Shown in pieces: positions 56,301 to 64,000 of a DNA stretch of 64,000 nt. The DNA comes from Siphonodentalium dalli (taxonomy: Eukaryota > Mollusca > Scaphopoda > Gadilida > Siphonodentaliidae): NCBI GenBank assembly GCA_032622095.1, contig CP136062.1:7901710-7965709 (forward strand), written 5' to 3'. Position numbers and translations under genes: made by a program. Under the pieces are notes generated by a model, which saw nothing but the letters and a program-made list of their open reading frames with translations, made no database searches and was not told the origin of the DNA. Each line of letters starts with the position of its first letter. Position 1 is the first letter of the stretch.

Positions 56301-59300
56301 AAATCCTTTGGCACAGGCTACAGGTCCTTACTTTGGTCAGATCATTATGAAATTTGTCATGAATGTTGACATTGACATGTAGATGGGAATGAGTCATTTT
56401 GGGGTCATTTGGCCAAAAAACATGGCCACTGGCAACCATCTTTGATTTCAAAATTAAATAAATTGGCGCGGTCTGCAGGTCGTACTGTTCGTCTGATTAT
56501 CATGAAATTTGTCATGGATGTTAATAATGACAGGCAGATGGGAACGAGTCATTTTGGGGTAGTTTGGCCAAAAAACATGGCCGTCATGAGCATCTTGGAT
56601 TTTAATCTTTGCATGACTAAATCCTTTGGCGCGGGCTACAGGTCGTAGCTTTGGTCGGATCTTCATGAAATTTGTCATGGCTGTTGACCTTGACATGTAA
56701 ATGGGAACGAGTCCTTTTGGGGTCATTCGGTCAAAAGACATGGCCGCCAGCAGCCATCTTGGATTTTACTCTTTGCATGACAAAATCCTTTGGCACAGGC
56801 TACAGTTCATAACTTTGGTCAGATCATTATGAAATTTGTCATGAATATTGACATTGACATGTAGATGGGAATGTGTCATTTAGGGGTAATTTGGCAAAAA
56901 GCATAGCCGCTGGCAGCCATCTTTGTTTTCAAAATTAAATAGATTGGCGCAGTCTACAGGTCGTACTGTTCGTCTGATTATCATGAAATTTGTCATAGAT
57001 GTTAATATTGACATGTAGATGGGAACGAGTTATTTTGGGGTCGTTAGGCCAAAAAACATGGCCACCAGTAGCCATCTTGGATTTTACTCTTTGCATGACT
57101 AAATCCTTTGGCGCGGGCTACAGGTCGTAGCTTTGGTCGGATCTTCATGAAATGTGTCAAGGCTGTTGACCTTGACGTGTAAATAGGAACGAGTCCTTTT
57201 GGGGTCATTCGGCCAAAAAACATGGCCGCCAGCAGCCATCTTGGATTCTACTCTTTGCATGACTAAATCCTTTGGCACAGGCTACAGGTCCTTACTTTGG
57301 TCAGATCATTATGAAATTTGTCATGAATGTTGACATTGACATGTAGATGGGAATGAGTCATTTTGGGGTCATTTGGCCAAAAAACATGGCCACTGGCAAC
57401 CATCTTTGATTTCAAAATTAAATAAATTGGCGCGGTCTGCAGGTCGTACTGTTCGTCTGATTATCATGAAATTTGTCATGGATGTTAATAATGACAGGCA
57501 GATGGGAACGAGTCATTTTGGGGTAGTTTGGCCTAAAAACATGGCCGGCATGAGCATCTTGGATTTTAATCTTTGCATGACTAAATCCTTTGGCGCGGGC
57601 TACAGGTCGTAGCTTTGGTCGGATCTTCATGAAATTTGTCATGGCTGTTGACCTTGACATGTAAATGGGAACGAGTCCTTTTGGGGTCATTCGGTCAAAA
57701 GACATGGCCGCCAGCAGCCATCTTGAATTTTACTCTTTGCATGACAAAATCCTTTGGCACAGGCTACAGTTCATAACTTTGGTCAGATCATTATGAAATT
57801 TGTCATGAATATTGACATTGACATGTAGATGGGAATGAATCATTTAGGGGTAATTTGGCCAAAAGCATAGCCGCTGGCAGCCATCTTTGATTTTAAAATT
57901 CAATAGATTGGCGCAGTCTACAGGTCGTACTGTTCGTCTGATTATCATGAAATTTGTCATAGATGTTAATATTGAGATGTAGATGGGAACGAGTTATTTT
58001 GGGGTCGTTAGGCCAAAAAACATGGCCACCAGTAGCCATCTTGTATTTTACTCTTTGCATGACTAAATCATTTGGCGCGGGCTACAGGTCGTAGCTTTGG
58101 TCGGATCTTCATGAAATGTGTCATGGCTGTTGACCTTGGCATGTAAATGGGAACGAGTCCTTTTGGGGTCATTCGGCCAAAAAACATGGCCGCCAGCAGC
58201 CATCTTGGATTCTACTCTTTGCATGACTAAATCCTTTGGCACAGGCTACAGGTCCTTAATTTGGTCAGATCATTATGAAATTTGTCATGAATGTTGACAT
58301 TGACATGTAGATGGGAATGAGTCATTTTGGGGTCATTTGGCCAAAAGAACATGGCCGCTGGCAGCCATCTTTGATTTCAAAATTAAATAAATTGGCGCGG
58401 TCTGCAGGTCGTACTGTTCGTCTGATTATCATGAAATTTGTCATGGATGTTAATAATGACAGGCAGATGGGAACGAGTCATTTTGGGGTAGTTTGGCCAA
58501 AAAACATGGCCGTCATGAGCATCTTGGATTTTAATCTTTGCATGACTAAATCCTTTGGCGCGGGCTACAGGTCGTAGCTTTGGTCGGATCTTCATGAAAT
58601 TTGTCATGGCTGTTGACCTTGACATGTAAATGGGAACGAGTCCTTTTGGGGTCATTCGGTCAAAAGACATGGCCGCCAGCAGCCATCTTGGATTTTACTC
58701 TTTGCATGACAAAATCCTTTGGCACAGGCTACAGTTCATAACTTTGGTCAGATCATTATGAAATTTGTCGTGAATATTGACATTGACATGTAGATGGGAA
58801 TGAGTCATTTAGGGGTAATTTGGCCAAAAGCATAGCCGCTGGCAGCCATCTTTGATTTCAAAATTAAATAGATTGGCGCAGTCTACAGGTCGTACTGTTC
58901 GTCTGATTATCATGAAATTTGTCATAGATGTTAATATTGACATGTAGATGGGAACGAGTTATTTTGGGGTCGTTAGGCCAAAAAACATGGCCACCAGTAG
59001 CCATCTTGGATTTTACTCTTTGCATGACTAAATCCTTTGGCGCGGGCTACAGGTCGTAGCTTTGGTCGGATCTTCATGAAATGTGTCATGGCTGTTGACC
59101 TTGACATGTAAATGGGAACGAGTCCTTTTGGGGTCATTCGGCCAAAAAACATGGCCGCCAGCAGCCATCTTGGATTCTACTCTTTGCATGACTAAATCCT
59201 TTGGCACAGGCTACAGGTCCTTAATTTGGTCAGATCATTATGAAATTTGTCATGAATGTTGACATTGACATGTAGATGGGAATGGGTCATTTTGGGGTCA

Positions 59301-62300
59301 TTTGGCCATAAAACATAGCCGCTGGCAGCCATCTTTGATTTCAAAATTAAATAAATTGGCGCGGTCTGCAGGTCGTACTGTTCGTCTGATTATCATGAAA
59401 TTTGTCATGGATGTTAATAATGACAGGCAGATGGGAACGAGTCATTTTGGGGTAGTTTGGCAAAAAAACATGGTCGTCATGAGCATCTTGGATTTTAATC
59501 TTTGCATGACTAAATCCTTTGGCGCGGGCTACAGGTCGTAGCATTGGTCGGATCTTCATGAAATTTGTCATGGCTGTTGACCATGACATGTAAATGGGAA
59601 CGAGTCCTTTTGGGGTAATTCGGTCAAAAGACATGGCCGCCAGCAGCCATCTTTGATTTTACTCTTTGCATGACTAAATCCTTTGGCACAGGCTACAGGT
59701 CCTAACTTTGGTCAGATCATTATGAAATTTGTCATGAATGTTGACATTGACATGTAGATGGGAATGAGTCATTGTGGGGTAATTTGGCCGTAAAACATGG
59801 CCGCTGGCAGCCATCTTTGATTTCAAAATTAAATAGATTGGCGCGGTCTACAGGTCGTACTGTTCGTCTGATTATCATGAAATTTGTCATAGATGTTAAT
59901 ATTGACATGTAGATGTGAACGAGTTATCTTGGGGTCGTTAGGCCAAAAAACATGGCCACCAGTAGCCATCTTGGATTTTACTCTTTGCATGACTAAATCC
60001 TTTGGCGCGGGCTACAGGTCGTAGCTTTGGTCGGATCTTCATGAAATGTGTCATGGCTGTTGACCTTGACATGTAAATGGGAACGAGTCCTTTTGGGGTC
60101 ATTCGGCCAAAAAACATGGCCGCCAGCAGCCATCTTGGATTCTACTCTTTGCATGACTAAATCCTTTGGCACAGGCTACAGGTCCTTACTTTGGTCAGAT
60201 CATTATGAAATTTGTCATGAATGTTGACATTGACATGTAGATGGGAATGAGTCATTTTGGAGTCATTTGGCCAAAAAACATGGCCGCTAGCAGCCATCTT
60301 TGATTTCAAAATTAAATAAATTGGCGCGGTCTGCAGGTCGTACTGTTCGTCTGATTATCATGAAATTTGTCATGGATGTTAATAATGACAGGCAGATGGG
60401 AACGAGTCATTTTGGGGTAGTTTGGCCAAAAAACATGGCCGTCATGAGCATCTTGGATTTTAATCTTTGCATGACTAAATCCTTTGGCGCGGGCTACAGG
60501 TCGTAGCTTTGGTCGGATCTTCATGAAATTTGTCATGGCTGTTGACCTTGACATGTAAATGGGAACGAGTCCTTTTGGGGTCTTTCGGTCAAAAGACATG
60601 GCCGCCAGCAGCCATCTTGGATTTTACTCTTTGCATGACAAAATCCTTTGGCACAGGCTACAGGTCCTAACTTTGGTCAGATCATTATGAAATTTGTCAT
60701 GAATGTTGACATTGACATGTAGATGGCAATGAGTCATTTAGGGGTAATTTGGCCAAAAGCATAGCCGCTGGCAGCCATCTTTGATTTCAAAATTAAATAG
60801 ATTGGCGCAGTCTACAGGTCGTACTGTTCGTCTGATTATCATGAAATTTGTCATAGATTTTAATATTGACATGTAGATGGGAACGAGTTATTTTGGGGTC
60901 GTTAGGCCAAAAAACATGGCCACCAGTAGCCATCTTGGATTTTACTCTTTGCATGACTAAATCCTTTGGCGCGGGCTACATGTCGTAGCTTTGGTCGGAT
61001 CTTCATGAAATGTGTCATGGCTGTTGACCTTGACATGTAAATGGGAACGAGTCCTGTTGGGGTCATTCGGCCAAAAAACATGGCCGCCAGCAGCCATCTT
61101 GGATTCTACTCTTTGCATGACTAAATCCTTTGGCACAGGCTACAGGTCCTTAATTTGGTCAGATCATTATGAAATTTGTCATGAATGTTGACATTGACAT
61201 GTAGATGGGAATGAGTCATTTTGGGGTCATTTGGCCAAAAAACATGGCCGCTAGCAGCCATCTTTGATTTCAAAATTAAATAAATTGGCGCGGTCTGCAG
61301 GTCGTACTGTTCGTCTGATTATCATGAAATTTGTCATGGATGTTAATAATGACAGGCAGATGGGAACGAGTCATTTTGAGGTAGTTTGGCCAAAAAACAT
61401 GGCCGTCATGAGCATCTTGGATTTTAATCTTTGCATGACTAAATCCTTTGGCGCGGGCTACAGGTCGTAGCTTTGGTCGGATCTTCATGAAATTTGTCAT
61501 GGCTGTTGACCTTGACATGTAAATGGGAACGAGTCCTTTTGGGGTCTTTCGGTCAAAAGACATGGCCGCCAGCAGCCATCTTGGATTTTACTCTTTGCAT
61601 GACAAAATCCTTTGGCACAGGCTACAGGTCCTAACTTTGGTCAGATCATTATGAAATTTGTCATGAATGTTGACATTGACATGTAGATGGCAATGAGTCA
61701 TTTAGGGGTAATTTGGCCAAAAGCATAGCCGCTGGCAGCCATCTTTGATTTCAAAATTAAATAGATTGGCGCAGTCTACAGGTCGTACTGTTCGTCTGAT
61801 TATCATGAAATTTGTCATAGATTTTAATATTGACATGTAGATGGGAACGAGTTATTTTGGGGTCGTTAGGCCAAAAAACATGGCCACCAGTAGCCATCTT
61901 GGATTTTACTCTTTGCATGACTAAATCCTTTGGCGCGGGCTACATGTCGTAGCTTTGGTCGGATCTTCATGAAATGTGTCATGGCTGTTGACCTTGACAT
62001 GTAAATGGGAACGAGTCCTGTTGGGGTCATTCGGCCAAAAAACATGGCCGCCAGCAGCCATCTTGGATTCTACTCTTTGCATGACTAAATCCTTTGGCAC
62101 AGGCTACAGGTCCTTAATTTGGTCAGATCATTATGAAATTTGTCATGAATGTTGACATTGACATGTAGATGGGAATGAGTCATTTTGGGGTCATTTGGCC
62201 AAAAAACATGGCCGCTGGCAGCCATCTTTGATTTCAAAATTAAATAAATTGGCGCGGTCTGCAGGTCGTACTGTTCGTCTGATTATCATGAAATTTGTCA

Positions 62301-64000
62301 TTGATGTTAATAATGACAGGCAGATGGGAACGAGTCATTTTGGGGTAGTTTGGCCAAAAAACATGGTCGTCATGAGCATCTTGGATTTTAATCTTTGCAT
62401 GACTAAATCCTTTGGCGCGGGCTACAGGTCGTAGCTTTGTTCGGATCTTCATGAAATTTGTCATGGCTGTTGACCTTGACATGTAAATGGGAACGAGTCC
62501 TTTTGGGGTCATTCGGTCAAAAGACATGGCCGCCAGCAGCCATCTTGGATTTTACTCTTTGCATGACAAAATCCTTTGGCACAGGCTACAGGTCCTAACA
62601 TTGGTCAGATCATTATGAAATTTGTCATGAATGTTGACATTGACATGTAGATGGGAATGAGTCATTTAGGGGTAATTTGGCCAAAAGCATAGCCGCTGGC
62701 AGCCATCTTTGATTTCAAAATTAAATAGATTGGCGCAGTCTACAGGTCGTACTGTTCGTCTGATTATCATGAAATTTGTCATAGATGTTAATATTTACAT
62801 ATAGATGGGAACGAGTTATTTTGGGATCGTTAGGCCAAAAAACATGGCCACCAGTAGCCATCTTGGATTTTACTCTTTGCATGACTAAATCCTTTGGCGC
62901 GGGCTACGGGTCGTAGCTTTGGTCGGATCTTCATGAAATGTGTCATGGTTGTTGACCTTGAAATGTAAATGGGAACGAGTCCTTTTGGGGTCATTCGGCC
63001 AAAAAACATGGCCGCCAGCAGCCATCTTGGATTTTACTATTTGCATGACTAAATCCTTTGGCACAGGCTACAGGTCCTTACTTTGGTCAGATCATTATGA
63101 AATTTGTCATGAATGTTGACATTGACATGTAGATGGGGAATGAGTCATTTTGGGGTCATTTGGCTAAAAAACATGGCCGCTGGCAGCCATCTTTGATTTC
63201 AAAATTAAATAAATTGGCGCGGTCCGCAGGTCGTACTATTCGTCTGATTATCATGAAATTTGTCATAGATGTTAAAATTTACATGTAGATGGGAACGAGT
63301 TATTTTGGGGTCGTTAGGCCAAAAAACATGGCCACCAATAGCCATCTTGGATTTTACTCTTTGCATGACTAAATCCTTTGGCGCGGGCTACAGGTCGTAG
63401 ATTTGGTCGGATCTTCATGAAATGTGTCATGGCTGTTGACCTTGACGTGTAAATGGGAACGAGTCCTTTTGGGGTCATTCGGCCAAAAAACATGGCCGCC
63501 AGCAGCCATCTTGGATTCTACTCTTTGCATGACTAAATCCTTTGGCACAGGCTACAGGTCCTTACTTTGGTCAGATCATTATGAAATTTGTCATGAATGT
63601 TGACATTGACATTTAGATGGGAATGAATCGTTTTGGGGTCATTTGGCCAAAAAACATGGCCGCTGGCAGCCATCTTTGATTTCAAAATTAAATAAATTGG
63701 CGCGGTCCGCAGGTCGTACTGTTCGTCTGATTATCATGAAATTTGTCATGGATGTTAATAATGACAGGCAGATGGGAACGAGTCATTTTGGGGTAGTTTG
63801 GCCAAAAAACATGGCCGTCATGAGCATCTTGGATTTTAATCTTTGCATGACTAAATCCTTTGGCGCGGGCCACAGGTCGTAGCTTTGGTCGGATCTTCAT
63901 GAAATTTGTCATGGCTGTTGACCTTGACATGTAAATGGGAACGAGTCCTTTTGGGGTCATTCGGTCAAAAGACATGGCCGCCAGCAGCCATCTTGGATTT
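53361..64000 (-). repeat. S1 satellite, higher-order repeat of 964 bp (continues past window)
   Basis: Monomers of about 155, 163 and 163 bp form a trimer of about 482 bp; two trimer types alternate to give a 964-bp higher-order unit. Unit starts (CATGGCCGCTGG or variant) lie at 53361, 54328, 55457, 56421, 57385, 58350, 59314, 60279, 61243, 62207 and 63655. The steps are 964-967 except 1,129 (one extra monomer near 54.96-55.28 kb) and 1,448 (one extra trimer after 62.2 kb). Recurrent ORFs of 79 and 95 codons on the two strands simply follow the repeat. The array reaches the window edge. Confidence 0.95.

Noticed and set aside
53349-63975. Recurring ORFs of 79 and 95 codons in the right-hand array, which look conserved
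   Set aside because: They repeat once per 964-bp unit because the DNA is homogenised; they cross monomer boundaries, overlap on opposite strands and resemble no protein family.
53361-64000. Regular spacing that might suggest a CRISPR array
   Set aside because: Whole 155-163-bp units repeat, with no short repeat plus unique spacer pattern, and the context is eukaryotic.
53361-64000. Centromeric satellite
   Set aside because: Possible, but only the higher-order structure supports it; no CENP-B-box-like motif was seen and the array is anchored to a mobile-element terminus.

Overview
This window is non-coding, repeat-dominated nuclear DNA of a multicellular eukaryote, most likely a marine invertebrate. 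The support is indirect: Helitrons, a CR1/Jockey-type LINE with a poly(A) tail, several MITE and foldback families, and hairpin-ended elements with central tandem arrays of about 150-160 bp, a layout I associate with molluscs and other lophotrochozoans. The phylum is a guess. I find no convincing host gene, no rRNA, no intact tRNA and no CRISPR array. Every recognisable protein belongs to a transposable element.

Layout. 0-7.4 kb: the 3' end of an unidentified acidic ORF cut by the window edge, a 9-bp minisatellite, a decayed LINE endonuclease fragment, near-perfect hairpins, a 180-bp tandem duplication and two copies of a MITE. 7.5-10.5 kb: an element with a central array of about 147-bp units. 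12.3-13.2 kb: a foldback DNA element with arms of about 248 bp, set between two (TA)n tracts. 13.4-16.6 kb: a 5'-truncated LINE with one in-frame stop, one frameshift and a 20-nt poly(A) tail. 17.3-18.2 kb: two adjacent large inverted repeats. 18.8-21.3 kb: a diverged array of about 160-bp units ending in a 28-nt hairpin. 23.1-27.2 kb: two head-to-tail non-autonomous Helitrons. 28.7-34.6 kb: a foldback element and several diverged tandem arrays. 34.9-39.2 kb: a Helitron coding region that keeps the N-terminal zinc-finger region and a full Pif1-type helicase but has lost the HUH endonuclease between them. 39.2-42.7 kb: two more head-to-tail Helitrons of the same family. 42.7-50.8 kb: mixed inverted repeats, a 202-bp tandem duplication and pieces of the satellite and of a TA-target MITE. 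50.8-64 kb: a large satellite array, reverse in orientation to the 18.8-21.3 kb copy, that becomes a clean higher-order repeat from about 53.4 kb and runs off the window.

How the parts relate. The helicase element and the small Helitrons share one 3' terminus (hairpin, short spacer, CTAG), so they are one family. Two junctions are CTAG joined directly to TC with no host base between; the pair at 39.2-42.7 kb is flanked by A on the left and T on the right, as one insertion of a dimer would be. The satellite at the right is the same sequence family, with the same hairpin terminus, as the short element at 18.8-21.3 kb, which suggests that the satellite grew from the internal repeats of a mobile element. 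Two MITE copies sit inside that satellite with exact TA target duplications, so they are younger than the monomers they interrupt.
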